Shown: positions 24,141 to 36,129, numbered from the stretch's first letter. The stretch: DNA of 64,000 bases from Eulemur rufifrons (GCF_041146395.1 NC_090989.1:242658843-242722842), one strand, 5' to 3'. A program made the numbers and translations. The notes: a model not told the origin generated them from the sequence alone.

Positions 24141-25458
24141 TAGGGAAGAACCATAGCAAACTAGAGCTGTTGTGATCTAATTAAATATGAGAGAAAAGTA
24201 AAACTTTACTTTTGTAAGCCATTTGTTTTACTACAATAGAAAATACTGTAAGTTGACTGATAGACAAAATGGTAAGGAAAAGTAGATTTCTGCCATAAGA
24301 AAAATCCTACAATTTGTGGGATTCAGTGTAGGTCTTGAGTAAGCTCCTGATGAAGGCTCAGAAGAAGGAAACCCATGTTATCCAGTGACAGAATATTTAT
24401 TAAAACTGTTACCTTTAATATTTTTAAAGGTAAATAATAAGTTGATGACTACAGGGCTCTAGGTTATATCTGATAAGATATTTCAAAGAAGAAGCAAACT
24501 CAGAAAAGAATGAACTGGTAGGCAAGCAGGAGGAAAGGGAAAAGAGAATCTGAAAATTTGGAAAGATGTAACTCTAACAACGAATACATAAGAAAAATTA
24601 AGAAATGCTTTGAGCAACTAAGACAAATCAAGACAAAAGCAAAGACCTCAAAGCAAAGACCAAATTAAGGGCATGCAAGTCTTCTTATTTGCTACAACCT
24701 CTGAATAAATTAAGTTAACCCATGATAAATCCTTTCAATTGGTTAAAATGGCTTACTGGAAAAAAAAAAACAACTAATAATGAGGTTCTTTCACATTATC
24801 CTGATAGATTCAAGATAATGAAAATGAAACTTACATAGTATGTCTCAAAAGTAATTTGCGGTATGGCTATTAGCATGTAGAGGTAATTGCCATCAAATAA
24901 GTAAAAGGCCAAAGAAATGTTGTCAGTGAGTTGCACTGCCAAATGAGCCATCAGCTAAAAATGAAAGAGACTGTTCTTGTCAAATTTTTAAATAACTCTT
25001 GAATTCCTAACCTTCTATGGGCAGAAATATGTTAAGAACTTTGCTCATCCCCATAGAGGATATATCTTCCTTTTCACTTGTGGCTAAGAAGAATAATGAA
25101 TTTCCCCAGAGGAGAGGCAAGATTCAAGGAGAAGAATTATTTTTAAGAAAATTCCTTTCATCCAGCATACAAAGCTCTTACAAATATACATCTTGCCAGG
25201 TTCTAGAATTTTTACCCATCAGTAATGAGAGTGTTGCTCCTATTCTTACCTTTTCTCAAAGGAAGTGTTTATTATCATAAATGTCCTTGTTTCTCCATTA
25301 TATATTGAGTTGGGGGATATAACTTTTCATTTTATTCATATATCTCTGGACAAGAAAAACCATATCGAAAACATATGTAGAAACTATATTACTCTTGAAT
25401 ATGCAATATAATTTTCCTATTTATTATGGCTATTATTAATTATATGCTGATTTCTACC
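24141..25458. other. Unassigned AT-rich intergenic DNA
   Basis: No repeat family recognised. It contains a purine-rich segment around 24480-24560. The 87-codon frame at 25017-25280 has no recognisable features. Confidence 0.5.
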
Positions 25459-25570
25459 AGAATATCAGCTATAAGAAGTCAGAGATCCTTTTTTGTCTTG
25501 TTCAATTATGTATCTGGAACACCAGGAATGAAATATGCACTCAGTAAATATTTGTGGAATAAATGAATCA
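25459..25570 (+). mobile_element. L2 3' end, sense
   Basis: It follows the L2 terminus closely: 'agaatatcagctataagaagtcagagatcc...tcttgttcaattatgtatctggaacaccaggaatgaaatatgcactcagtaaatatttgtggaataaatgaa'. The final 'cagtaaatatttgtggaataaatgaa' is the diagnostic L2 tail. Confidence 0.85.
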
Positions 25571-25671
25571 TGCTGTCATAAGACTTATAGAAAATAAACG
25601 CAAGGACAAAAAACATTTCGAATTACCCAAGTTCACCCTCAGAGATAACTTCTACTAAAAATTAGAAAATT

Positions 25672-25885
25672 TTAATATATAGCTACAGTAATCAAGAGAG
25701 TTTGGTATTGGTGGAGGGATAGGCAAATATATCAATGGAATAGAATAAAGAACGCAAAGATAGATCCATACAATGTGCTTAACTGATTTTTGAAAAAGGT
25801 GCAAAGGCAATTAAATTGAGGACACATGGTGCTAGAAAAATTGAACATTCATAGGCAAAAAAGAAAAAGAGAAGATATCTTTGAC
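25672..25885 (+). mobile_element. L1 ORF2 fragment, sense
   Basis: 'agctacagtaatcaagagagtttggtattggtggagggataggcaaatatatcaatgg' (25681) is the L1 ORF2 block 'gctacagtaatcaagacagtgtggtattggc...agatcaatgg'. It is followed by 'ggtgctagaaaaattgaacattcataggcaaaaa', matching 'ggtgctggaacaactggatatccatatgcaaaaa'. Confidence 0.8.
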
Positions 25886-26024
25886 TTTATCTTCACAATT
25901 TCTTCAAAAAACCTTACTCAAGATGTTCTCCTGTGAGCACATTTCAGAGTATATCTATTTACTAAAACACTCAACATTCCTATTACCTTGACATTTTAGA
26001 GATAAGAATTTATCTCTAAATGAA

Positions 26025-26160
26025 TATATATTCATTTAACCAACATTTCTTAAAAACCTACTATGGGCTGGGGATCAAGGGACAGATACAACTAAGTTTC
26101 TGCCATCAGCTTTATAATCCATTGTGAGAGACAAGCATATAAACACTTTAAAATACCAAA
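26025..26160 (-). mobile_element. L2 3' end, antisense
   Basis: 'ttcatttaaccaacatttcttaaaaacctactatgggctggggatcaagggacagataca' has the antisense L2 tail layout. It is followed by 'gagacaagcatataaacactttaaaata', matching 'gagacagacaataaacaaataa'. Confidence 0.65.
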
Positions 26161-26179
26161 TGCAGTTTAAAATTTACCA

Positions 26180-26265
26180 ACCCCAAGAGACCTTTCCAGA
26201 ACCCTCAGATTAGTTGGTTCTTCTTGTTTAACACCACTAAATCACCTTACACTTATCCTTATGGA
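26180..26265 (+). mobile_element. Short L2 fragment, sense
   Basis: 'agagacctttccagaaccctcagattagttggttcttcttgtttaacaccactaaatcaccttacacttatcc' resembles the sense L2c block 'aggccttccctgaccccc...ttaggtgc...agcacttatc'. It is short and diverged. Confidence 0.4.
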
Positions 26266-26269
26266 ATCG

Positions 26270-27170
26270 AGAGTCATTCACTCATTCAGACAATAAATAA
26301 GTTTCAAGTACCACTTAGTATATTCTAGACATTACTCTAGCTACTGAGGGGGTGCCAAAAAAAAAAAAGAAAAAACAAACAAAAAAAAAAAAACAAAAAC
26401 AAAGTCACTGTCTTCATTGAGCTTACCTTTTATTGTTGGAAAAAGAAAAGCAATAAACAGGTGATATAATGTCAGGTAGCACTAGTAGTTAGGAAGAAAA
26501 ACAAACAGGGCAAGGAAATAGAAAGTAATGGAATGGGGATTGCAGTAGATATGTGTATTCCAAAAGGCCTATTTAAGGAAGTGACATTATTCAGAGACCT
26601 GAATGAAATTGAATTACTTTTCTATTGTTGCCATAACAAATTACTACAAGCACAGTGACTTAAAACAACATAAAGTTATTATCTTACAGGTCTGTGGGTC
26701 ACAAGTCAGACATGGTCTCACTGGACTAAAGGTGTCAGCAGGGCTGTATTCCTCTGAGGCCCTAAAGGAGAATCTGTTTCTTTGCCTTTTCTAGCTTTAG
26801 AGGCCTCCCGCATTCCTTGGTACGTGATTCCCCTAATCCGTAAAATGGATCAAGTCTTCACATTGCGTTTCTCTGACCCTTCCGTCATCATACCTTTATT
26901 TCCCCTTCTCAAAGTCCTTAATGTTAACCATATCTTCAAAGTTTCTTTTGCCAAGTACAGTATTAATAACATATTCACAGGGTCCAAGAATAGGACATGG
27001 GCATCTTTGCTGTGGAGTGCATCATTATGCCTATCACAGAAATGAAAAGGTGATATATGTAAAGATCTAGAGGAAAAACCTTCAAGGTAGAAGAATTAGA
27101 CAAGTGCAAAAACACTGAGAAACAAATAGATGTGCTAACATTAGACTTAGTTCCTGAAGCAGAGTAAGCC
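26270..27170 (-). mobile_element. L2, antisense, split by an MLT1 LTR
   Basis: Before the LTR: 'attcactcattcagacaataaataagtttcaagtaccacttagtatattctagacatt', an A-rich expansion at 26357-26401, 'cttcattgagcttacc', and 'ggaagtgacattattcagagacctgaatgaa'. After it: 'aaggtagaagaattagacaagtgcaaaaacactgag', matching 'cagcaagtgcaaaggccctgagg'. The L2 order is preserved across the insertion. Confidence 0.7.
26610..27038 (-). mobile_element. MLT1 (MLT1C-like) solo LTR, antisense, with 5 bp TSD
   Basis: It follows the antisense MLT1 order: 'ttttctattgttgccataacaaattactacaag', 'cagacatggtctcactggactaaaggtgtcagcagggctg', 'ttcctctgaggccctaaaggagaatctg', 'agaggcctcccgcattccttgg', 'acatattcacagggtccaagaataggacatgggcatcttt'. 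The perfect 5 bp TSD gaaat flanks it (26605-26609, 27039-27043), as expected for ERVL-MaLR integration. It sits inside an antisense L2. Confidence 0.93.
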
Positions 27171-27744
27171 AACAATGAATTTTATTTGGCCAATAAATGA
27201 ATGAATGAGATGTGTTACACACAGTAGTAATCAATAAATGTCTCCTTGTCTCCCTTCCACCCATCTTTCTATGTTCTCGTCTCCCTCTCTTTCTTTTCTC
27301 CTTCTCTTTCACTCTATTAGGAATAAGAGAGCTGTAAACACTTAAAATCAAATGCCTAGGAAATGCCAGTAATGTCTATGGGATAGATGCACAGTTATTT
27401 GAAAATAAAACAAGATTCATCTTATTGCCAAGAAATCAGCTCAAATCTGATGATTCTTCATGATGCATGTCTTGCTAGTTTAAAAGTTATGGTTTGGCCA
27501 GAGGAAGTACTGCAAAAAACAGATATAGAAGATTCTTTGCTATTCTTTTGATCTACTTCTATGCAGTTTGTAAAATTCACACTTGGATTGATTGGTTCCC
27601 TTAGAATTTTCAGTTTTATCGGTTGAAGTACCCTGTAGCCCTTGTCACACTTGTCAAGACTACACATCAAATGTGAAGACAAGGTTAATACTTATCCCTT
27701 TCAATTTATCATAAGCCATGTTGAAAATCTCCTTGCATATAAAC
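27171..27744. other. Unassigned DNA with a pyrimidine-rich stretch
   Basis: A CT-rich segment lies at 27242-27314. 'ccaataaatgaatgaatgaga' at 27190 may be an L2 tail remnant. Otherwise there is no recognised element. Confidence 0.45.
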
Positions 27745-27890
27745 TTTAACTAACAGTCACTGAATGACCATTATATGCTGGTTAGGCTAGGCACTTTATA
27801 TGCATCATTTTAGCTAATTTTTATCTAATCCTTCATCAACTTCTTAACAGGAATTCTCATTTTACCCATTGTAGAAAATCAGATATAAAA
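27745..27890 (+). mobile_element. MIR SINE, sense
   Basis: 'actaacagtcactgaatgaccattatatgctggttaggctaggcactttatatgcatcattttagctaatttttatctaatcctt...gaattctcattttacccattgtagaaaatcag' follows the MIR core ('ttactatgtgccaggcact...tttaatcctcac...cccattttacagatgaggaaa'). Confidence 0.8.
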
Positions 27891-28157
27891 GGATTAACAA
27901 AACAAGATATAGAAGTTATATATAATATGCTATTGTTTACAAAAGAAAAGAATACAAATACGTGTCTGTTTATGGAATAGGCATAACTTATTGTTTTTAT
28001 TTTACTTTAAGATAGTTTCTTAATACACAAGCTAGTATTTAGGGGAGATAATGTTTCAAAAACAGGAAGGTTTTGAGGTAAAATGGAAATTTAATAATCA
28101 TATTAATTTCCGTGTACCCATGAATGCAGAGCATGATATCATAGATTGTGAGCTCCC
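27891..28157. other. Unassigned AT-rich DNA
   Basis: Short stretch between a MIR and an antisense L1. No element recognised. Confidence 0.45.
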
Positions 28158-28794
28158 TAAGAATTGCAGGGATACAAATGTTTTGGTTACATGGATTGTT
28201 TTTATACTGCTTGAATCAAAGTTATTAGTGTGCTCCATCAATCAGACAGTGTACATTGTACCCGTTAGGTATGATTTCAACCATCTCCTCCTCTTCCCTC
28301 CCACTTACTTAATTTCTGTTGAATTACACTTCCATCTGTGCACCTGAGTGCCGATCAGTTAGTTCCAATTTAACAGTGAGTACATGTGGCACTTTTTTTT
28401 CATTCTTACAATACTTTACTTAGGAAGATAGTCTCCAGTTCCATCCAAATTGTTGCAAAAGGTATTCCTTTTTTAACAGCTGAGTAGTACTCCATGGTAT
28501 ACATGCGCCACATTTTATTAATCCATTCATGAATTGTTGGGCATTTGTGTTAAATCCAAATCTTTGCGATTGTGAATTGTACTGCAATAAACATCCTAGT
28601 ACAAGTGTCTTTTTGATAAAATGACATTTTTTTCCTTTGGGTGAATACCCAATAGTGAGATTGCTGGATCAAATGGTAGGTCTGCTTTTAGTTCTTTGAG
28701 GTATCTCCATACTATTTTCCATAGAGGTTGCACTAGTTTGCAGTCTCACCAATAGTATGTAAGTGTTCATTTCTCTCTGCATCCACATCAGCAT

Positions 28795-29082
28795 CTATTG
28801 TTGGGGGACTTTTAAATAAAAGCAGTTCTTACTGGGGTTAAGTAATATCTCATTGTGGTTTTGATTTGCATTTGTCTGATGATTAGTGATGTTGAGCATT
28901 TTCTCATTATGTTTATGGGCCATTAGTCTATCTTCTTTTGAAAAGGTCCTATTCATGTCTTTTGCCCACTTTTTAATGGGGTTGCTTGATTTTTTTTTTT
29001 TCTTGCTGATTTGCTTAAGGTCTTTGTAGATTCTGGTTATTAGCCCTTTATTGGATGTACAGCATGGAATATTTTCTCCCAT
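28795..29082 (-). pseudogene. L1 ORF2p C-terminal remnant (95 codons open)
   Basis: The frame contains [43 protein letters not shown] and [10 protein letters not shown]. These correspond to the L1 ORF2p region between RT and the C-terminal cysteine motif. The neighbouring segments are shifted or stopped. Confidence 0.9.
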
Positions 29083-29949
29083 TCTGTAGATTGTCTATTT
29101 GCTCTGTTGATTGTTTCCTTGGCTGTGCAGAAGCTTTTTTCATTTAATCAAGCCCCATTTATTTATTTTTGTTGTTGCTGTGATTGCTCTTGGAGTCATC
29201 TTCTTAAATTTTTTGCCTAGGCTGATATCTAGAAGAGTTTTTTTCCAACATTTTCCTCTAGAATTGTTATGGTTTCATGTCTTAGATTTAAGTTTGTTAT
29301 CCATCTTAAATTAATGTTTGTGAGTGATGAGAGATATGGATCCTGTTTCAATCTTCTACATGTGGCTATACAATTTTCCCAGCACCATTTATTGAATAGG
29401 GATTCTTTTCCCCAGTATACATTGCTGTCTACTTTGTCAAAGATCAGATGGCAATATGTGAATGATTTTATATCTGGGTTCTCTGTTCCATTGGCCTATG
29501 TCTCTATTTTTGTATAAGTCTCATGCTATTTTGGTCTCTATAGCCTTGTAATATAGTTTAAAGTCTGGCAAAGTGATGCCTCTAGATTTATCCCTTTTAC
29601 TTGATGTTGCTTTGGCTACTCAAACTCTTTTCTGTTTCCAAACAAAGTGTAGAATTAATTTTTCTAGATCTGTGAAAAATGATGTTGGTAGTTTGATGGC
29701 AATTGCATTGAATCTGTAAATCATTTTGGGTAGTATGGACATTTTATCAATGCTGATTCTACCTATCATGAGCATGATATGTTTTTCCATTTGTTTACAT
29801 CAACTGCAATTTCATTTCTCAGTGATTTGTAGTTCTTTTTGTAGAGATCTTTCACCTTCCAGGTTAAATATATTCCTAGGTATTTTATTTTCCTTGTAGC
29901 TATTGTGAAAGGTATTGAGACTTCAATTTGATTTTCAGCTTGACTGTTG

Positions 29950-30381
29950 TTAGTGTATAGGAATGCTACTGATTTGTGTACATTGATTTTGTAACCTGAC
30001 TTTGCTGAATTTATTTATTGGTTCCAGGAGTATCTTGGTGGAATTTTTGGGGTTTTCTAAATGTAAGATCATATTGTCAACAAAGAGTGATGGTTTGACC
30101 TCCTCTTTCCCCATTTGGATACCCTTTATTTCTTTCTCATGCCTGATTTCTCTGGCTAGAACTTTTAGTACTATGTTGAATAGAAGTGACAGTGGGGATC
30201 CTTGTCTTTTTCCAGCTCTGAGCAGGAATGCTTTCAGCTTTTCCCCATTCAGTATGGTGTTGGCAGTGGGTTTGTCATATATGGCTTTTATAATTTTGAG
30301 ATATGTTCCATCTACACCTATTTTGTTAAGAGTTTTTATCATAAAACCATGCTGAATCATGTCAAACGCTTTTTTCTGCAT
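29950..30381 (-). pseudogene. L1 ORF2p reverse transcriptase remnant with altered active site
   Basis: The 143-codon frame carries L1 RT blocks: [21 protein letters not shown] at residues 2-22, [27 protein letters not shown] at residues 53-79, then FVDN at residues 100-103 (about 30073-30084). L1 RTs normally have FADD there, and the two aspartates bind catalytic metal. Here the second Asp is Asn, so even the locally open frame could not encode an active enzyme. Confidence 0.93.
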
Positions 30382-30562
30382 CTGTTGAGATGATCATATG
30401 ATCTTTGTTTTTGCTTCTGTTTATGGGGTGAATCACCTTTATGGATTTATTTATATGGAACCATCCTTGCATCCCTGGAATGAATCTCACTTGGTCGTGG
30501 TAGATTATTTTTTTGATGTGTTGTTGAATTTGGTTTGCTAGAAATTTATTGAGGATTTTCAC
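30362..30562 (-). pseudogene. L1 ORF2p RT N-terminal remnant (66 codons open)
   Basis: The frame reads [20 protein letters not shown] and then [20 protein letters not shown]. This is the conserved L1 '[35 protein letters not shown]' block of the RT fingers/palm. It overlaps the downstream RT frame in another phase, showing a frameshift near 30370. Confidence 0.93.
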
Positions 30563-30973
30563 ATGTATATTCCTAAGGGATATTGGTCTGTGTTTTTCTT
30601 TTTTGTAGTGTTCTTTCCTGGCTTTGGTGTCAAGGTGATACTGTCTTTATAGAGTGAGTTGTGAAGGATTCTTTCCATATCAATGTTATGAAATAATTTC
30701 TGCAGTATGAGTACCAATCCTTCTTTGTAAGTCTGATAAAATTTGGCTGTGGAACCATCTGGTCTGTGCCTTTTTGTTTGTTGGGAGATATTTTTACTGC
30801 TGCTTCATTTTCATTGCTCATAATTGGTCTGGTCAGGAGTTCTATTCTTTATGATTGAGCCTTAGGAGGTTGTATGTTTCCAGGAATCTGTCCATTTCTT
30901 CAACCTTTTTCAGTTTATGTGCATAGAGATTTTTATAATGGTCACAGATCATATTTTGCATATCTGTGGTAAG

Positions 30974-32599
30974 GAAAAATTAAAGTCAAAAACAGAAGTG
31001 GTTTTCTATTGAGAAAGCAGTTACATATAGAAAAGAAAAGATTGCTGGATTTGGAAAAACGTTAGATTTCTCTAAGTTAATTATTTGTAGATTTGACTCT
31101 GGAACTACATAAATCTTTTAAATGATTTTACAACAAAATTAAATGTTATAATAGGAATCTAAAAAGTGATAGCACAATGAAATAAATAAACCTATCTTTT
31201 AAGTTATTTATGTGGCGTGACCACAAAGAGAGATGTTATTTCACATGATTTTAAGATATGATAATTTGACTGTATATTCTGAGAATGAATAGAATAGAAT
31301 AAAAAATCTTAAGCTCTTTGAATAATTATATTATAAGCAGTAGTGTTAGCATTATTATTCTAAAACTTTTATGTGTGCAAAGTAGAAAAGAAAGAATGAG
31401 TAATTATGTTGTGTTTCTGGGTTCTTGAATTTCTCACCCTGGAAGAAAGGATAGATGAGATTGGTGAGATTAACTGAAAGTTCATAGTCCTGAATTTGGA
31501 TTAGAATTACCAGTATGAGCTCTTGTCATATTTTTTTTCTTTAAAAACAAATAAACAAAATAGCTATATATTAGATCTGCTAGAAAAGATCAATGGAATT
31601 CAAGCCACTTTTTTGCTTCCAGTAAGTGGTTAGTAAATACAAGCTATTATTCTCTCAGTTTTGAGTTGTATTACTAAAATATCTTACTAAAAAAGAAAAG
31701 CTAACATTCAAGCATAACTAGCCGCTATGAAAACATCATTTATGCTTAAACTCTTTGATTAAGAGTACTCTAATTCATAGTGCAATATTACCAACCAGAA
31801 ACAATAATCTTAATGAAATTAATGAGTTCTTCCTTCTTCATCTCAGTAGAAGCTGGGGCCAGATAATCAGGTTTATCAGGAAATCTTATTTTAGCCAATA
31901 AAATTTTCATACCCTTCTATACCTAGGCATTTTCCAAGATCTTTCAGGAGATAGGGTCAATGTATTTTTACTTTCATTTGTAATTCTTTTTCCCACTATC
32001 TAATAGAAATTATTATGCAGATTTCCAAGTCCAAATACAGGTCTACATGAGAGAGAAAAACAAAGTTAGCTAAATGCCTGCCAGGTAAGGCAGTCCAAAC
32101 CACTCCCTGCCAGACCATAAAATGAGCATGAAATAATGAAAATGTCTTACAAACATGTTTTTTTTTGTTGTTGTTGTTGTTCCAGATGTGTTTTTCCCCT
32201 GGTCTCATTCTTACTAAATTTTTTCTTATCTCTGAAATCATAATCTGAATCTTAACTCTGATCCACTGTATTTGGTACAATACATGATGTCCCAACAGCT
32301 TGATTCTCAGCTATTCTTGCAGATTTTGCTGGATTTTGTTTGAAAATCAAACAAAGCTGTTTTTTCATGTATCTTATGAAAGTGTGTTTATTTCTATCCA
32401 CAGCCATTTTGTCAGTTCATCCAAATATGTTCAATGTCTATTTCTCTTGAGACAGTTCTAAAGTTCCTATCTTACAACTTTTGGAGAGTACATGGGCATG
32501 ACTGTGTGAATATACTTGAATGCATATATGCACGTATAGGTGAGCATTATATATAAATGTATAAAGGAGAAGGTTAGGCAGAAGGATAAATGACTGTTT
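30974..32599. other. Unassigned AT-rich intergenic DNA
   Basis: No confident repeat call. It contains a T9 run followed by (GTT)5 at 32158-32181. The 99-codon antisense frame at 31996-32295 has low-complexity composition and no recognised feature. Confidence 0.5.
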
Positions 32600-32738
32600 G
32601 CATATTGCAGACCAAAGGACTGAAACTTAGAAAGTTTAATGACTTCTCCAAAGTCCAATAGCTTGTAAGTGCTATAACTCAAACTTAGGACTCTGATACC
32701 AGAGCTCCACTCAAGTATCATGCTACACTGTCTCCCTT
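32600..32738 (+). mobile_element. MIR SINE 3' part, sense
   Basis: 'gactgaaacttagaaagtttaatgacttctccaaagtccaatagcttgtaagtgctataactcaaacttaggactctgataccagagctc' follows the MIR 3' half ('gaaactgaggcacagagaggttaagtaacttgcccaaggtcacacagct...'). Confidence 0.75.
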
Positions 32739-33084
32739 ATGCATAAGTATAATATTATAGTAATAATAAAGGTAGGGAAAGAGTGCTAGAATGTTGTCTC
32801 TTTTTTTTTGGATCTAGAAATCAAAGAGAACAGTTCTTTCAGGGAAAGGTAAAGTGACATTTAAACTTGGTGTGAAAATGTAGGCAATTGTCAAATGAGA
32901 AAAGGGTAGATAGTAAGGTCTACATACAGAAAAGGGAAAAGGGAAAGGATAGTTCAGAGAAAGATAGGGTTAGTGTGACTGGGTTTCAGAATACTCAGAC
33001 TAGAATGATAAACATGAGGAAAGGATTCTATGTATTAGACCAGAAGTATCAGATTGGGGGAAGAGTGTAAAAAATCATATGTTG

Positions 33085-33245
33085 TAGTGCTTCTCACATT
33101 TTAATGTGCATGTGAGTTACCTAAGGTGCTCGTTTCAGTGAAGACTGTGACTTGAAAAGTCTGGAGAAGAGCCTGATATTTTGCATTTCTAACCAACCCA
33201 CAGGTAATGATACTGATATTTTAGTAGTCACAATATATACCATAT
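33085..33245. mobile_element. MER5-like hAT-Charlie DNA transposon fragment
   Basis: 'tagtgcttctcacattttaatgtgcatgtgagttacctaagg' and 'gcctgatattttgcatttctaaccaacccacaggtaatgatactgat' correspond to the head and 3' half of MER5-type MITEs ('agtggttctca...cctgagattctgcatttctaacaagctcccaggtgatgctgatg'). Confidence 0.6.
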
Positions 33246-34194
33246 TAAAAAGCATTGATATTATTGAATATTGGATATGCTATTGAATTCTTATGGGCAA
33301 GGAAAAAATATAACAAGATTTATATTTAAAAAATCATTTTTTTATCATTTTTCAGGATGACTTTCCTACCTTTCATACAGAAATATATAGTATCAAGTAA
33401 GAAATGTTAGGGTTTGAAAGTACCTATTGTCAAAATACACTAGGCATTATTAGTTAGGATGTTCATCCTTCCTTAATATGTAATCTTTTCAACACATACT
33501 GAAAGATAAATGAGATAGGCACTCAATGATTCTAACTGAAATCTCAGATACTAAATTGATTCATATCTTTGTATGATTTTTTTAGTTGCCAATAAGCATG
33601 ATTGGATGATTTTATGCATTGATAGGAGTCTACTGCTTATTTGCCAAATGGGAGAAATTTAGGCTTGTGAAGGAAAAGAAGACTGTTGTGCCTGCCAAAT
33701 GGTTTAGACACAGCAAGCAGAGACTTAACCACTCAGCAGGGTCTCCATCCAATAACTGTGCCTGCTGTGTATGTGTATGTCCTGCACTTCAAAAAAGCCA
33801 AATTTGAAGAAGAGCTCTCAAGATTCATAATCAGTAAGTCCTCCAGGCTTTATAAAGATATGCACCATTTGGTTCAAAAGCATAGCAGTAGCAAAGTTGT
33901 AATAGGACAGGATATTTCTTTTCCCCAAAGGGTGATGAGTCAAAGAAACATGTATGAATTATTATTGGCAAGCATACAAGTCTTCTCATTAAAATCTAAA
34001 AGGGACTTTGGAAATACATTACTGCTGCCATTTACAAATCGGTCACTTGATATACACATAAAAATATTTGCTCCAAATCACAGATTTTTAACATGGAGGG
34101 TTGGGTATAAAAGACTAATTCTTACATTTATGGGAATTTGGCATCCTTGAGGATAGAAATAGCACTGTGATTTCTCCTGTGATATAGGCTTTTA
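33246..34194. other. Unassigned DNA holding the longest non-repeat open frame (33686-34150, +)
   Basis: No interspersed element recognised. A 154-codon frame at 33686-34150 has no recognisable domain, signal peptide or family motif. I estimate that roughly one such frame is expected per several windows of this composition. I treat it as noncoding, with low confidence either way. Confidence 0.45.
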
Positions 34195-34395
34195 ATTTTA
34201 AATACTTAATGGATATTTCCACTTTGATGTCTCTTCAGAATACTCATGTTCTCATACTTTCATGTCCTGAATTTAACTTGTTAGACTTCTCATTACACAA
34301 AACCAAACATGTTCTCCTTCTTTCATATTCTTCCTCTGATTGCAACATAAAATACATCCAGCTGCCCAAAGCCAGAAAACTCAAAGTAAGCCCTG
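34195..34395 (+). mobile_element. L2 fragment, sense (5' part)
   Basis: 'tcatgtcctgaatttaac...ccaaacatgttctcc...ttcatattcttcc...aatacatccagctgcccaaagccagaaaactcaaag' has the order of the sense L2 block 'catgtccaaaactgaactc...atccacccagttgcccaagccagaaacct'. Confidence 0.6.
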
Positions 34396-34439
34396 ACCTG
34401 CAGATGCATGGATCTGATCTTAATTGGCATACAAATTGA

Positions 34440-35800
34440 AGAACTGAGCAAACGTATATACCTCCACACAGTTCCCAGTCTGAACTCTGGGATGCATAAG
34501 TGGGGAACTGATCTGAATAGCAGGGCAAACTCTTTAAAAATTGAACTGGTATTTGAACATAGCCCACAGAGTTGAGTTTGTGGTCTGAACCTGCAAATGT
34601 CTGCAAAAATAACAATATTAATCATAAGATTTTAAAAACCCAGAGTCTCATAATATAATATTCAGAATGTCTAGGATACAATTTAAAATTATTCAGCATA
34701 CAAAGAATCATGAAAATCTCAACTTGCATGTCGAAAGATAATCAACAGATGCCAATGGCAAGATGATACAGATGTTAGAATTATCTAACAAAGACTTTAA
34801 AGCAGCACCTTTAAAAATGTTGAGTCAGCAACTTTAGAACAAATTTAAAATAGTACATGACAGCAAAAATATAGGAAATATAAAGAAGAATCAAATAGTA
34901 AGTCAGCAACTGAAAAATACAATAGCCAATATTTAAAAAATGTTCACTGGAAAGACTCAATAGCAAAATGCAAAATGCAGATGATAGTTTGTGAATTTGA
35001 AGATAGATCAATAAAAATGTTCAAATCTGAATAACAAAAAGAATAACGATTTTAAGAAATAAATAGAACATCAGAAAACTGTCAACACAATTTTTAGACT
35101 TTTCAATATTATTTATCAGGGTCCCAGAAGAAGAGGAAAAAAAAGAGTATGATTCCACAAACTTTTGAAGAAATAATAGCTAAAAGCTTACCAAATTTGT
35201 CCAGTGCGTAAACTTATAGGTTCAATAGGCTTAGAAAACCCTAAAGAAGGTAACCTCAAAGAAATTAATGCCTAAATATATTGTAATGATAATGGTGAAA
35301 CAGAAAGCAAACAAAACATGTTGACATCTTGAAAGCATCCAGAATAATGATACAGTACCAATAGGGGAACAATGATTCAAATAGCAGTATATTTCTCATG
35401 GAGACTAGAAGGAAATGGCACAATATTTTTAAAGTGTTGAAAGCAAAAAGCTGCCATCCCATAATTCTGTATCCTTAAAATATTTTTCAGGATGAAGGTG
35501 AAATAACATTATCATATGAAGGACAGCTAAGATAATTTATAGCTATCACACCTATTTTAAGAGAACTGCTAAAGAAAATTCTTCAGAGAATAGCAAAAAG
35601 ATACCAGAAGAACACTTGGAAAATAAGGAATAAAAAAAGAATACGAGAATTATGAAATAAATCAGTAAATTTAACAAACTATTTTTCTCTTAGCTAAAAT
35701 ACATTTGACAGTTGAAAACAAAATGTATAGCATTATCTTATGAGGTTTTCCATGTATGTAGATGTAATGTACAAGACAATTACATCATCAAAATGAAATA
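34440..35800 (+). mobile_element. L1M element 1, sense: ORF1 and start of inter-ORF spacer
   Basis: 'attcagaatgtctaggatacaatttaaaattattcagcatacaaagaatcatgaaaatctcaac' (34660) is the L1M ORF1 5' block. It is followed by 'caacagatgccaatggcaagatgatacagatgttagaattatctaacaaagactttaaagcagc' and 'gtcccagaagaagaggaaaa' (35122). 35690-35790 matches the inter-ORF spacer. The frame is broken by stops. An L1M or HAL1-like copy, cut off where the next L1 begins. Confidence 0.82.
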
Positions 35801-36129
35801 GGAGGTCCCCCTGTTGTATCTTCCTACAGAAATAATAATTTAGCAGCCATCCATGAACAAAAGTCTTTGTGGGAGCTTTGGGATGCAGATAAGAGTTTGC
35901 AAAAACCCAGTAAAGCCCAACCTAGGAGAGCCATTTTGAGAAGGCAGGCTCAAGTCCAGGTGGCAGGGTCACTGATCATAGTCCTGGCTACATACCTACA
36001 AACAACCCTTGCCTCCTATAGACCCAGCTATAGCCCTATTTATCCTTGCTGCTGCCATCAGTGCATTCCACTAAGAAGCCCAGGAGGAGTCACCCCCACT
36101 AAGACTTGAGTAACAGGCCTTCCAAGCTC

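Larger units (their letters stand above)
28158..30973 (-). mobile_element. L1, antisense, 5'-truncated (3'UTR through reverse transcriptase)
   Basis: From low coordinate: antisense 3'UTR ('attgcagggatacaaatgttttggttacatgg', 28164), ORF2 C-terminal region ('gagtagtactccatggtatacatg' 28482, 'gctggatcaaatggtaggtctgc' 28663), then 'ttggcctatgtctctatttttgt' (29491) and RT (29950-30600). It ends near 30973 within ORF2. Length is about 2.8 kb. Sequence order is intact, so this is a simple 5'-truncated insertion. No clear TSD was found. Confidence 0.95.

Noticed and set aside
28051..28347. 98-codon frame as an exon
   Set aside because: Its second half is the wrong-strand reading of an L1 3'UTR.
33120..33150. 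'gtgctcgtttcagtgaag' as a U6 snRNA pseudogene start
   Set aside because: Only the first bases resemble U6. The sequence continues as a MER5-like repeat.
34244..34625. Overlapping antisense frames of 123 and 100 codons
   Set aside because: They lie antisense across L2 and L1M fragments and overlap each other in different phases. They are chance frames.
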